Origin: Thysanoteuthis rhombus
Lineage: Eukaryota; Mollusca; Cephalopoda; Oegopsida; Thysanoteuthidae
DNA: 64,000 bases
Direction of reading: 5' to 3'
Assembly (NCBI GenBank): GCA_963457665.1
Contig: OY735228.1
Span: 640,001-704,000 of the forward strand
Shown here: positions 44,721 to 57,257 of the stretch, piece after piece
How positions within the stretch are numbered: position 1 is the stretch's first letter
How the letters are laid out: every line of letters starts with the position of its first letter
The notes under the pieces: generated by a model
What the model was told of the DNA's origin: nothing
Databases searched by the model: none
Seen by the model: the letters and a program-made list of their open reading frames with translations, nothing else
Program-made: the position numbers and the translations under genes

Positions 44721-45544
44721 ATTTTGAGCGTGCAGTATTTTAACCAGTGTTCCTTGTTGAAAAGTATTTGCTGGAATTTTCCATGAACTAAAAATTCAGG
44801 AACCAAAAAAGGCCATTTTGATGGCAGCAGAGAAATAATTCAGAGCAGTGCACAACCTGAAACCTGAACTTTCTACGCTGTGCACAACCCAAAACCCAAA
44901 CTTTCTGACGTCTGTACAATCATCTTTTTTTTTTTTTTACGGAGTGGGTGGGGCTTATTTTTTGTTTATTTTAATATACTTTTTAGTGTTTTATTGTTTG
45001 TTTTTTTTTCATCTTTTTTTACCTTTTTAAGATGTGAAAATTAAGCTGTCTATATTTTTTAAATTTTAATAGCAAAATTTTCTCATTTGTAGGTTTTTAC
45101 TCAATTTTAGATTCTTTTTTTTTTCTTCTATTTTTCCCACCAAATTGTTCAACCAGTCGATTCATTCTATGCTGAAATGACCATTGGCCTCAAAGACAGA
45201 AAGAATCATTGCTAAAAAAACATAAGTCCCTTAATAATTGTATCTATAGAGTTTGTTTGAAAAATGATGTAACTGTCCTTTTAACAACTTGTATTTAAGC
45301 TATAAATCTGAAAACTACTTAAAGACACAAATTCTAGTAAAAGTTACAAGAAAGATGCTAATTATACATACATTTTAGCTTTTCAGTAGATACTACAAGT
45401 GATTTTTTTTTCTTTCTGGATGCAGGTTCCCACCAGTTTCATTATGTAAACATTTCATTTGGAAAATGCGTGTAAATTCTACACTTTTGGGCTGCTTTCT
45501 TTATGAAACACTTTGTAGAAAAAGGTTGTTTTTTATCAAAAATT

Positions 45545-45790
45545 AACTTGGGCTGTTGATCCACTGCAGTGGGGCCAGAGTGACCAGGATGGATTATAGG
45601 TTTAAGATTAGATTTGATCTCCTACCAAACCATCAGATGACAGAGCTGCTGGTGTGTTCAAGTGGGTTTCACCATGGCAAAAGTGATGTTAGTTTGAGTC
45701 TCACTGAAAGCTTATTCTTTATTTCCAATCTGCACAGTTTACTCACTGCCATAAATTGACAGCATCAGTCAAGTTGCGATAAGTAACTTT
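45545..45790 (+). mobile_element. SINE-like element after the receptor
   Basis: It shares with the elements at 26640 and 41195 the leader GATTTGATCTCCTACCA and the tail phrase GAGTCTCACTGAAAGCTTAT plus TCTTTATTTC. The tRNA box A is degraded. Confidence 0.5.
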
Positions 45791-46604
45791 TTTTTTCAAT
45801 TAAGATGAAAGAAAATAGTTGTTAAAAACTAATGTAATATAAAACCCTTCTGTGATAACCAGAAGAATTGTCTGGGGTTTCTTGTTCTGTTTTTTTTTTC
45901 CCTATTTTTTCCTCAAAGAACTTAATAAGATGAAAAAAATCTAAAATTATCTGAGCAACGAATGGTTTTGTGAGGATTTAGATCCAGTTTTCAAAGAAAA
46001 TTGATTTTTTTTTTTCATTTATTTCTACATTCAGCAGATAACTCTTAAATCAGAACTATTTTTCAAAAGTGTATAAAAAATACAGTTTATTCTATAGAAG
46101 GTGATGAAGAGTAATAGTTATCCGTTGCAAAATAAAATCCCTGGTTCATTGGAAGATATCCATTGCTCGATAAAAGCCCTGGCTCATGAATAGAACTGAG
46201 TTGCAATCAGTCTCAATAAAACAGATATAATATTGTGTTAATCATAGATCTGCAATGACGGAAATTAATGAGTTAAAAAAAAGTATTTTTGTTGAAGTGA
46301 ATGATACTGACTAAAAAAAAACCTTTATTGGTCTGATACTGCACTGCATTGTGAAATAAGTTGGGAGGGTTGAGCAGAAGAAAATGGCTAAATCGTTATT
46401 TCTGCTAATCTTTCTATAGAATAAGGGACTGACATGGAAGCATGAGGCCACAACCATTTGTTTTGATCAAGCCGTTCATCTGAAGCACAAAAGGACAGTC
46501 ATGTTCAGGCCAGATATAAATAGATTATATTTGGCCGCAAGGATAATGACCATGAAATCATGGCATAGAAATTGAACCAGGAGTCAAATAAAAGTCACGT
46601 TTGT

Positions 46605-46801
46605 CTCTTATTGCATTGTGTATAAAAATCTATGTACAACTCTGGCGAAAATGTTGCAAGAAATGCTTTCATATATGTCTGGGTCACAAAGGTTTCAACC
46701 CAACTCACCGAATTGTTTTCCCTCCTTGAAATTTTCAATCCACCCTACTGTATGGATGCCATCTGGTATTTTTCACAGTCAACATTTGGCAAATTTGGTT
46801 C
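46605..46801. repeat. About 195-bp duplicated segment, copy 1
   Basis: It is almost identical to 47789-47981 in the same orientation, from TTATTGCATTGTGTATAAAA to TTTGGCAAATTTGGTT, with only a handful of differences. Confidence 0.9.
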
Positions 46802-47788
46802 CAAGTTCCAAGTGTTGTAGTAGTTTAAGTCATGACTCTGATTAGATTTGACTTGGATTATAGTGAAGGAGACTTACAGACATTGTCAGTCCAACTCTCT
46901 TTTGTCCTTGTCTACCTGAATCCAGAGGCAAGATATAGTCAGAATGTAGTAGGTGACCATGTTCATCACACTCCACAATGCATTGTTGGTCTTGAGTGTG
47001 GGGGGGGACCCCACTTCCTGATTTGTAATCACAGTTGTCCTTGGACTAGTTAGTGTTGCATCAAAACGAAGCAGAAATATCCAGGAATTGTCTGATACGG
47101 TCGGGGGCCATATCTGAATCAAAATTATCTCTGGTATTGCTATGAGATATAAAACTGTGTTTTGGTTTTGGGGTCTGTTTTTTTTTTTGTTTTGTTTTGT
47201 TTTTCATGCGATTTTTGGATTGGATTACTGTAACTATGAATCAAATGTGATCATTTTGCTGTTTGCTGTTCTTTTATATTTTGATAATGCAGCCACACCA
47301 TGTCCCAAGGGCTTGTGACATGGGGGGGGTCAAACTTATCATAAATGTTTAGTTGATTGTTTTGTAAAATCAGACAAAAGAATTTCTCAAATGTGAGTTG
47401 TTTCTTTCATAACTTATTGCAGCAGACAACCAGCCGCTCTAGTGTAGTTTGGTTAATGTTAAGCTGGTCAGTCTTTTGTCCCCTTCTTTTCACACATGAA
47501 GGATTCACTGGTCTTTAAACCCCTCTTGACCACATTGTCTCTTGTCCTACTAACTCTCTTTCTGTTGAAGGACACCACTGGTGTCTGTTAAGCAGTGCCA
47601 GCCTTTCTTTGGAGTTTTGCACTGCATTTCTTAGTGGGGTTCTTGCATCTGCTTGTTTTCGTTGCTCAATTTGTCATATTTAGGGATATATCTGGTCTAC
47701 ACACTTGAATATAAAGAAAAACGTAGCATGACATGTTTTGTACTTTAGGAAGCAACAGACATTAGCTTTTGCATGTATAGATTTCTTT

Positions 47789-47981
47789 TATTGCATTGTG
47801 TATAAAAATCTATGTACAACTCTGGCGAAAATGTTGCAAGAAATACTTTCATATATGTCTGGGTCACAAAGGTTTCAACCCAACTCACCGAATTGTTTTC
47901 CCTCCTTGAAATTTTCAATCCACTCTACAGTATGGATGCCATCTGGTATTTTTCACAATCAACATTTGGCAAATTTGGTTC
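47789..47981. repeat. About 195-bp duplicated segment, copy 2
   Basis: The partner of 46605-46801, about 1.18 kb downstream. The sequence between the copies is unrelated, so this is a duplication or two insertions of one short element. Confidence 0.9.
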
Positions 47982-48054
47982 GGAACAAATCTGTTTGGTT
48001 CCAAATATAAAGATTTGGTACAGAAGGAGAATTTACAAAAGATAACAATTCCTT

Positions 48055-48180
48055 ACACATGTATATGATACAACATAAATATTCATCAAAAATAGATTTG
48101 AAAATATGTATTTTGATCCATTTTCCCCTGCAAGCTTACTCTGATGATGGATTTTGAATTATTTTGATTATGAAGTTACT
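48055..48180 (-). repeat. Dispersed repeat R7, inverted copy 2
   Basis: Its reverse complement carries ATCATCAGAGTAAGCTTGCA and GGGGAAAATGGATCAAAAT, as in 10480-10515. Confidence 0.5.
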
Positions 48181-50194
48181 TAATTTTGTCCAAAGACTAT
48201 GCAAATTTGATCTTTTTGCCTCAAAAAATATGTCAACTCAGCTCCCCAAGCGTTCACATAGCCGAACACCATTTGTTTACTGACTCCAAGGGAGGTAACT
48301 CAGTCATACACTTGTGCTGGAGCCAAAGGGAGATAATTTAATTTTATTTTGATCTTCACTTAGTTGCTATGGAATAATTTTTCTCTCTTTCTCTTACTTT
48401 TATTATAACTACATTACACGCAGTTTTTCCCAAAACTCTGGTTTGTAAAATTAAGGTTAAAATATTCACTTGATGTATTTTTTACATTGTTATTGTTTGT
48501 AGCAATGTATTGGGTTTTCGTTTTTGGGTTGTTTTTTTTTTAAACAAATTATGCAATAATTATAGAGAAAAATGAAAAGGTTTTAAGCTTAATTCATAAT
48601 TAATTCAAAACTAATTCATTTGTTTCTGGGGAAAACAAACTCACATTTTTAAAAAAAATTTTTTTTAGTCGAATGTTGCTGCAGGGTAATTTCTAAAGAC
48701 CTTTAGTTCTGTCTTTTCAATGGGAACTTGTGGATGTGCCACTCAGTGGGTAAATCAGGTCTTCTGTGAAGAATTCTATCAGGGTGTACAAAGTTTTTCA
48801 CTCCCCCCACCCCCTTACCCTACTCCATTTGTGATCCTGGTTGTTTCCTGAGGTCCCAGGAAATTCCAATGTCCCCTTTGGAACCCCGGTTACTATTACC
48901 CCCCCCCTCCTGCACAGCCTTCTCATAGGCCCTTTGGTTGATATACTATGATTGTCCCAAAGCAGCAATGCAGTTAGGATTGACCCCATCACCATCACCA
49001 CATATTCTGGAAGAGTGGGGGGGGGGATTTTTTTTTTTTTCCCAGTTCTTATTTTCTTCAGCATTTTGAGATCCGTTGTTGGACATAGATGTTCCCCAAC
49101 TAAGTGTGAGTCGTGGAGGATGATGGGTTTTAATCTTCCGCTGTGGGCAGGGAGGGTGAGATGAATACATGCCTTTCCTAAGGGCATTTGTACTAGACGC
49201 TAACCCCATTCTCCATGCTGTGAACGTTTCACCCCCTTTTTTTTCCTTGAGATTATTTAAAACTTGAAAGTCTGATTGCCAAGAAGTATGTTTATACCAA
49301 GAACTGCAGAGGACAATTTGGAAGGATCACCTTGACAGTTGTGTAGTGCAAGAAAAAAAGTGAGTGAACACAGGGCTGACTGCCAACCCCATTCCCCACC
49401 AAAAAAATTGACCGATTCCAGAAACATTTTGAGGTTATACGGGATGAGTATTCGGATAGATACTGGCTAATTTTTCTTGTCTGAATATTGTTCAAATACA
49501 AAATTTTTACTAGTATATAGTGAGGGAATAACGTCTCCCCTCCTTAAATAAAGTATTGGAATGTTGTTCCTTCCTACAATACTACACAACTGGAAGAGAC
49601 GCATTGAGATAGTTATTTTCAACTGTCTTAATCTAATGGATTCCTTATGAAATATCCCATAGTATTCACCACATTTGCATATAGGAGTATTACAACTATT
49701 ATGGGACAGAGGTAGTAATCGATTTAGTGCATGGTTTATTACAATGCTGACCTAACCATTTGTTTTTATAGCAATCAATGTTAACCCATTTTCTGTGGAA
49801 GGTGGCAAAAGTAATAGTAATCCATTGCAAAGTAATCTATTGCAAATAATCCATCGCAAAATAAAAGACCTGACTCACAGATAGAACTTGGTTGCCATCA
49901 ATCACAATTAAACAGAAATTTCATTGAGTTGACTGTAGAACTGCATTGACAGAATTTCTTGACCTTTGCAATAAATGGGTTTATCTTTGAAGAAATACTC
50001 AGAATTTTAGGTACTTAATCATTTGGACTTTTGTTCAAAAAGCTTCAACTGGAGTTGACCATTTGAAGAATCAATCATTGAATTTACTGTCTAGTCTGGA
50101 GAATTTTGGATTTTCAGGGAAAATAAACGAATTTGTTAAAACAGTTCATGAATTTATCTGAGAAGTAAATGATTAAAAAAATATTCCCATTCAA
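48181..50194. other. Noncoding, with a GC-richer patch
   Basis: 48790-49200 has long C and G runs and an open minus-strand frame of 129 codons. Its product is low in recognisable motifs and shaped by the homopolymers. The rest is AT-rich. Confidence 0.45.
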
Positions 50195-50375
50195 CCCTTT
50201 CAAGACTAACTTATTAAGGTGTTTAATGCCTGAATTTTGAAAAGACAAAAACATGTTCCTTTTCAGTTAATTGTTGAAGAAAATTTTTCTTTTATGAAAT
50301 TAAAAAATTTTCCTATTTTGAAGAACCAAAACCATGATGGGATACATTTGTCCTATCAGATATTTATCATTTTTT
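50195..50375. repeat. Dispersed repeat R6, copy 2
   Basis: TTTAATGCCTGAATTTTGAA, AACCAAAACCATGATGGG and TTTGTCCTATCAGATATTTA match copy 1 at 9955-10215. Confidence 0.55.
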
Positions 50376-51984
50376 TCTTGTCTGAGTAATCTTCACTTAG
50401 ATTGACTGTCCCACAACCCTGCTATTTGCCTATAGCTGAGGGGAGAAGTGTATTCATGCCTTCCTCAAGATCATCGGTGGGAAATGAACGTAAACAGCCT
50501 CGGCTTAAACTCAAATTCAGTCAACTGATTCTGTTTTCTGTGCTGATAACTGTTAAGATACACCATACCAACAATTTTAACAAATATATTTAATCTTAGA
50601 CACAAATTCTTATGATGAATATTACTGTAAAACATTTCCTTTTCTTCCCTAATATTGACCATCTAAGAATTCAATGCTGGGCTGGCTCAAACAGTCTCCC
50701 AGGAGGTCAAGTGCTCGGGGGCGATTGTCATGTGTCTGAGACCGTAGGACTTTCCAAATACAGACAGAATAATAATTAAACTGAACAATAAAAACAGTCA
50801 GCTATTGAAATAAACTTTTACTCCTTTATTGGAAATGTTGAAAATGGCCTCCACAGTCGTAACATGTACATCGAAGGCATCCATCAATAAGAACAAAACA
50901 CAAGACGGTCTTATGTTTGTGAAAATTTGAAGTTTTTTAGTTTTTTTTTTTTAAATTTTTGAAATAAATGTCCAAGAACACAAACGAAAAAGAAAATTAT
51001 TTCCGAATTATTGATTGTTATTCCTCTGTATTTATTTTTCTCGCTGTGAAACGGTGAATAAGATGATACTCTATTCTAATGGGTGCTGAATTTTAGCTTG
51101 CCCAGGGTACCAGGAACTGTAGGGCCGACCCCGAATCTACGAATCCTTAATTCTCCAGATTGGTCACCATCTACCCTGTGACAGATCAACTATCAGACTG
51201 AGTAGACTTAAGCCTACTCCCCCTGGTGCTACACGATCCGTCACAGCCTTTGTGATTATTCCGATAGGACTTTCATCAGATTCTGCTGCATTATTGCTAT
51301 TGTAATTATTGTTATTACTATTCTTGTTTCATAGAATTCTGTAAAATATTTTTGTAAAGAAATTGACAGGATATATTGAAAGTCATCAGTATTTTCTTTG
51401 ACTTCTCTCAATTCATTTGTACATTTATCATTGCAACTCTTGACAACTCCTTCAATTGCTGTATATTTAATAATATTTTTCTAATAAACATAAACAAACT
51501 TGAAAAATCTTTGTACATTTATTACAAGTCTGCATGAATATATAAACATGAATTTAACCTGTTTTTCACCATATACAGGAATACCCTGGACAGTGCAGTC
51601 TTGAATAGTGGGCTTAAGGTATTGCTGTACAAATTAATGTAAGTCAGTAAAAGCTGGGGAAAAAAAAAACAAGTATTAAATCATTATAAGTCCTTGAACT
51701 GTGCAGTTTTGAACATTATGGAAAATTTGGGGACAAATCAATTTCACCAATCAAGGCTTACCTGAATATAATTTATTTTTTTATTTATTTATTTATTTTT
51801 TTTTTTTTTTTCTTTTTCACAGAGGTTAACTCCAGCAGCACAGCACGTCTGTTTTAATCATTTGTACTCTCATGTAAAATCTAAGTTTTAGCAAAAACCT
51901 TTTAATTTTCCTTGAATTTCATCTCAAAACTAATTGATGTGCATATGGGGTTTGTGCTAAAAGTATCTGCCACTTGATATTAAC

Positions 51985-52390
51985 TTGACTCCCTAGGGCA
52001 ATGGGGCCTTGGGCCCCTCCTAAGAATTCTCCTTGGGACACACTTATCCCACTTTTCAAAACAATCTGCAAAAGCCTATTTTGGCATCATCAGTTACCAC
52101 ATCTTCAATCTTGTTCAGTCTGAAATCTTTTTGGGAAGAGCCGGAAGTCACAGAGAGCTAAATCTGGACTGTAGGGGGTGCTGACAGACGTTTTGCCAAA
52201 ACCCCTGCATAAGATGTGGAGAATGACTCATTCTGTCAGGGTAGATTCTACAATATGACAGCACACCAGCACAAGCTCACTCAATGATGTCTCACTGCTG
52301 ACTGAGAGCATGTCTGTTCATACATGTGCAATAAGGTCTTTTCTGATTGGCTATCAAGTTACATCATGTCTGAATACTTTCCAGGTAGAT
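51985..52390 (-). pseudogene. Second mariner/IS630-type transposase relic
   Basis: The minus-strand reading gives TPYSPDLALCDFRLFPK, a clear mariner catalytic-block match, followed by stops and broken frames. The element shares arrangement and extent with the copy at 33495-33905, so both probably come from one family of internally shortened elements. Confidence 0.65.
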
Positions 52391-53139
52391 GTTGTCATTT
52401 AAATTCTTCTCTTAATGTTTTAGTGTTTTTTTAATTCTACAATTTTTATATTATTAGTTTTTTTTACTGGTCTTCATTCTGTGGCATAAATAACTCCTTT
52501 CTTACTGACTAGATAGATAACTCGCTTCTTATTTACCCTTCGATGTGAAAAGTTGCCAAAAGGTCTTACTTAGCACAATTAAAAGTAAACAAAACCAAAA
52601 CAAAATTTGTCCTCAAATTTGCTGAAGTGTTACTAAAATACCATCTTGATGATATGGTAACAATCTCTTTCAATGCTACAACTGCAAATATTCAATTTTG
52701 TACCTCTCAAATAAAGCTACTTAGATAGAAAATAAACCTATACTAGGCAGGGAGAAGAGTTAGCCTTCTCAGTTGGAAACCAGTCCAGGAGAAAGAAATA
52801 TAATTACCAACCAGGAGCAGAAACACTAAGACAGGCTGGTGGTGAACTTTACTTCCTTTCTGGCATCTTTTGCAGTCGAAAAAGGCTGCTAGTTGTGACG
52901 TCTCATCATACTACTGGAAAACCAAGAGGCCAAGAGAGTGAGACAGTCCCTAAGGAACAACCCTCTCACCTTGAAAATAATTTCTCCACGGGTTGCGGAC
53001 ATCATGAGAACCATGGTCAACCAACAACTCACAAATATTTCATCAGATATTTTATCCCTCAATTTCTGGGTGAATATTCATCTCAGCCTTTTTGGTGAAA
53101 ATCCAAGAAGATTAACAATTATTGGCACTATTTATTCAT

Positions 53140-53430
53140 AGGACAATGAACAAGGGGATATGAGTTCAATTCCTGAGTCAGGCAGTTGAATCTTGTTGGA
53201 CAAGCAGAAGTGATATTACAAAGATAAATCAACAAAATAACAGAGGATTTAACTGATAAAGATCTCCCTTGACGGGTACACGGGAATGAGAGCAGTCCAT
53301 CTCCATGGATTGAATAAAGGTTTCAGTTCCAAATTCCATGAAGGTTACTGAATATAACCGTACAGCCTCCATAACATGACTATAGCATACAAGATGAGAA
53401 CAACTGTTTGAACAGATGAGTGTATAAACT
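53140..53430 (+). mobile_element. Dispersed repeat R4, copy 2
   Basis: GAGTTCAATTCCTGAGTCAG (box B-like), GATCTCCCTTGACGGGTACA, GGATTGAATAAAGG and ACAAGATGAGAACAACTG follow the order of copy 1 at 28140. Confidence 0.55.
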
Positions 53431-53760
53431 AACTATAATTGGAGAAATCTATGTGTGTGTATAACTTGACAACTGGCCATTGCGTGATGTTGATATTCAG
53501 CATATATATTAGTTAGCACACCTGGCATTGCAGTGTTGAGTTTGAAGTTGTTTGGAACAGCAGTTTCCAAGAGATCTGATGCATCACAATTACTCCACAA
53601 CTAACCATTGTATGAAGTTGATATTCACCATATTTATTAGTCTGCAGACAAGGCAGAGCTACGGTTCTCAAGAAATCTAATATCAATACATTTTTTGATC
53701 TTCTGTCTAAAATGAAAGCTCTAAATTTAGATGTGAAATATTTGAAGCCGTAGTCTTGTA
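53420..53760. repeat. Dispersed repeat R5, copy 2 (internally doubled)
   Basis: The CAACTGGCCATTG...ATTAGTTAGCACACCTGGCA unit appears at about 53468 and again, shorter, at about 53600. Confidence 0.5.
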
Positions 53761-54594
53761 CGATGGATGGGAAATTATTTTACCTGACAATTATGGCAGG
53801 CCATTCCACGCACCATGAAATCTGGGTGCTTGCTAATGTGCTCTTTCGGAATCGGCATTTCCCAAGAAATGATAATTATTTCAGAAATTTGGAAAGAAAG
53901 CTAGAGAATATTCTTAGGAGAAATGTTCAACAGGTTAATTTCACAAGTTTGTGAATCTGATCCTCAGTGCTCCACTGTTGTGGTCTTGTGGCAGACTTGG
54001 CTAAATTTAGTAAATATTCACAGATTCACAATACATACATTGGCTAATATAATTCATACCAATATGATATATGAGGTCTGAGTTCCTTTCAGGAGAAGAG
54101 TCCATAGTTTCATATGGTTGGTAGAAGATATTTTTATCAGCTAAATTGTTACCTGTAAATGGAAGAATCAATTGTTATGGATAGAGAAACAAAAAAAAAA
54201 CACCCTGTTCATTAGATAAGTAGATTAAATTTCAATGTATTTATAATTTATACCAGCAGGGATACCCAGCATTTCCCCTGGGGGAAAAAAAAATGACTTA
54301 AAATATAACCAAACGAGAGATTATGTTCTTTGATATATTTCTTGTTACACAGCACAACACAACCAATGAAAAAATGATTATTCCCTCTATGTACACATGG
54401 AAAAGTACCTTTGATAGAAGAGATATTCTGATGCACAAAAAAGAATAAATTATGTCGTCGCTTAGTTTGACAGGGATTATTAATATACTTCGTAAGTGTT
54501 TCTCCCATTGGATGCCAGGATCCGACTCAAGAGCAACCAAACTCCAGTAGAGGCCAGCAACTTCGTAACAAGGCACAAGGATAATCTCAATCTC

Positions 54595-55440
54595 TAGAAA
54601 TGACCTCTAGTGACTTCCAGCATCAACTTCACATCACCGATAACTTCTGCTGTGTGAAAATGTACCTCTATGCAAAATTTCAGCATCCTAGATACTATAT
54701 TGTAGCATGACATGTGGTGACCTCAAATGACCCCAATGTCAAAATCATATTTCTAAATACTTTGGCCAAGAAAGGATTTACTAAATTTCAGTTTCATAGG
54801 TACAAAACTGTGGCTAACAACATGGAAAATTGGCTCGATACCAGAAATGACCTCTGGTGTCCTCAATTGACTTCTAAGGTCAATATCGCATTGACCATGA
54901 CCAAAAAAAATTTACTTTATGCCAAATTTTGGTTATATATGGTCAAAATTATTGCCAAAAACATGGAAAATTGAATAGAAATTACCAGAATTGACATCTG
55001 GTGACCTTAAATGACCTCCAAGGTCAACATTGCTCAGCTTGTTACCTTTAATGTGAGATGTATCTCATAAAATCAATTTCAGAAAACCTTGGTGCAAAAT
55101 TATGGCTTTCATCTCTGAAAATTGACAAGAAATAACCAAAAATGACCTCTAGTGACCTCAAATGACTTCAGCGGACAACTCCAAATTGTACATGATCTTT
55201 GCTTTGGATAGATGTATCTTTATGCCAAATTTCAGTTTCATAGGAGCTAAATTGTGGCTAAAAACTTAGAAAATTATGCTAAATTTCTTGGTGCAATTTT
55301 GAAGATTGGCTAGGAATGACCAAGAAATGACTTCTGGTGACCTTGGATGACCTCCAAGGTCAGCCTATGTTTTAATTGAGCTCTGGTCAGTATATGTTGA
55401 ATATTTGGTCAATAGGTCTTGTAGTTTTTGTGGAGACGAG
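54595..55440. repeat. Satellite-like array, about six units of 110-190 bp
   Basis: The phrase AATGACCTCTGGTGACCTCA and its variants occur near 54599, 54707, 54842, 54990, 55139 and 55326. Between them are ATGCCAAATTTCAGTTTCAT and CTGTGGCTAACAACATGGAA blocks. The array ends in a GGCTCAAGTATTGGTATAGA tail (55470-55490) that also ends the element at 23340-23455. Confidence 0.8.
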
Positions 55441-55789
55441 GCATGAATGAACAAAAACAAATGAAAGGCTCAAGTATTGGTATAGATTCAATTTCACATT
55501 GTTTATAACAAAAACATTCTTTTTTTTTTAAAAACAAATTACTTAGACACCAGGTGGAGTACATGTTTGTATAGAGATTATCGAAAAGAACTTTAGTTAC
55601 ATTCAAAAAAAACTTTTTAAAATATTTCAGCGACCCAAATAATCTTTTCATGACTTCCAGCAAAGTCTCGATCCCTATTTTGAAAAGCTCTATCAGAAAG
55701 GACATAATACCCCAAATGGCAGGAAAATTCATAAATTACGTTAGTTTGATTTACTGTAGGCTCTTGAAAGCCAGAATTTGAGGCATAAA

Positions 55790-56034
55790 CATCAAATTTG
55801 TACATTGGCCATACAACTACCACCCTATCCTGTAACCTTACTTGCCACTTATCTGGTCAAAGTACCATTTGTGCCCATATTTACGAACATACATTGCTAG
55901 GAACTGATATTTCTACTAGTATAAGCAAAATACTTATTTACAATACGTGTATACTATACAACATAAATTATTTAAAAAAGGCTCCAGATTCTTTAAGCCC
56001 TTATCATAAAATCAAGAAACACAAAGTTAAATAA
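55790..56034 (+). pseudogene. Degraded GIY-YIG endonuclease-like fragment (Penelope-like element)
   Basis: From about 55798 the + strand reads YIGHTTTTLSCNLTCHLSG, then a KILIYNTCILYNINYL segment, to a stop at 56032-56034. This follows the YIG...TTTTLSRRLTxHL...I.NNT.II pattern typical of the C-terminal endonuclease of Penelope-like retroelements. The frame has a stop just upstream, so only a fragment remains. A minus-strand stretch at 55680-55760 reads NVIYEFSCHLG, which resembles the GIY end of the same domain in inverted orientation, but that is weaker. Confidence 0.4.
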
Positions 56035-56869
56035 GATCTCCTGTTTAGGTACTGGGATTTTGAATGTATTCAACCACTGATTGATATATATCGGCCAGCG
56101 AAGAATCTCATTTGTGTGTCACCTTGTGCCTTATGTCACCACAACACGCAAATGCTACGATGCTGATTTTAAAAATCAAAATTCTTTTAAAAATGACCAA
56201 CATCCATTTGTTGCCTAGCTCCACATTGGCAAGAGGGGTTGAAAAAAACTGGGTGATAGCTGATAGGAATTCAGGGAAATGTGTGTTTTTTTTCTTCATT
56301 ATTCCTGCTGAAACGGGAGGAGGGGTCTTACAAGCTATTGAATACAATATGTTTATGGTGGTAGTAATCCAGCCATGCAGAGGAGACAGATTGAGATATG
56401 TTACATATCAGAAAAATTTTATTATCAGTCATGAGGCTTTATCTTTCAATTGGCATCTTCAGAAGCTCTTTGGCAATGAAGAAAACTGTAGAAAGTGCAA
56501 TCCATTACATGTTGAGACAATATACTAAACTGGAAAACTGAAAATCAGTGTCGGGAGAGAGTTTGGGAGGGATATCAATGAGTCTAGGTATGACTTAGAG
56601 AAAGGCTACAAGGTATCTCTAGACATGGAGTGTGTGGAGTGACATATGTATATGTATATACCACTTCACATTCACAATACAAATATATATATAAATATAT
56701 ATATGATTGCAACCCTAATTCTCATTTTGTTTATTCTGTCTTTTTGTCTCTTTCAACACAACAGTATGCATCTAAGAATTGGTCCATATCTGAAATGATT
56801 TCCCATTGTTACATAGTTAATATAGCACTCTACTTAGACAACATAGATTGAATAAACAATTTAAAAAAT

Positions 56870-57062
56870 GGGGCTGCTGCAGGAATCGAACCTGCAAGCA
56901 ATCAGGTACCATTGCTCTTACCATTGAGCTAAACAGAATGAGGGGTTAAAACAGTTATTTAGGCATCTGCATTCCCAGCGGCTGTCTAACTGAATGGTAA
57001 GAGCAACCTTATGTTGAAGCAGCTACCCTATCAATCACAAATTTGATTCCTACAGCAGCTGC
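56870..57062. mobile_element. Head-to-head pair of tRNA-like SINE heads
   Basis: The left head is on the minus strand, with perfect D-arm (GCTCAATGGTAAGAGC) and T-arm (GCAGGTTCGATTCCTGC) pairing at 56938-56881. The right head is on the plus strand (TAACTGAATGGTAAGAGC, then TTTGATTCCTACAGCAGCTG). The ends GGGCTGCTGCAGGAATC and GATTCCTACAGCAGC are inverted. A SINE body like that at 861 follows to about 57215. Confidence 0.65.
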
Positions 57063-57216
57063 ATTTTTTAATTGTTTATTCTAACTGCATTGTCTAGGCA
57101 GAATGATGCATTCAATATGTAATAACTGGAAATCTTTTCGAATAAGAGTTTCAATATAATATAACACAATTTATAATCATTCTGATCATTCTGTCAGATC
57201 ATATTTCAATTTATTA

Positions 57217-57218
57217 AT

Positions 57219-57252
<34 letters not shown>
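57217..57252. repeat. (TA)n microsatellite at a SINE 3' end
   Basis: About sixteen TA units directly follow the TCTGTCAGATCATATTTC region of the SINE body. Confidence 0.9.

Positions 57253-57257
<5 letters not shown>

Larger units (their letters stand above)
44138..46150 (+). other. Probable 3' untranslated region of the receptor (end not fixed)
   Basis: No other gene is seen directly after the stop. The first canonical AATAAA after the stop is at 46131-46136, but it lies in repeat-like sequence, so the real polyadenylation site is uncertain. The first 600 bp hold a degenerate repeat, entered separately, and 45545-45790 holds a SINE-like element. Confidence 0.35.

Noticed and set aside
48798..49187. 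129-codon open frame on the minus strand
   Set aside because: It is driven by C/G homopolymer runs, with no motif or exon boundary seen.
56112..56528. 138-codon open frame on the plus strand
   Set aside because: The product has a homopolymeric F run, no recognisable domain and mixed hydrophobic composition. It lies in a retroelement-rich region and no splice sites fit.
56881..56938. Functional tRNA gene on the minus strand
   Set aside because: The D and T arms pair perfectly, but the acceptor and anticodon stems do not, and the same head recurs as a dispersed element.
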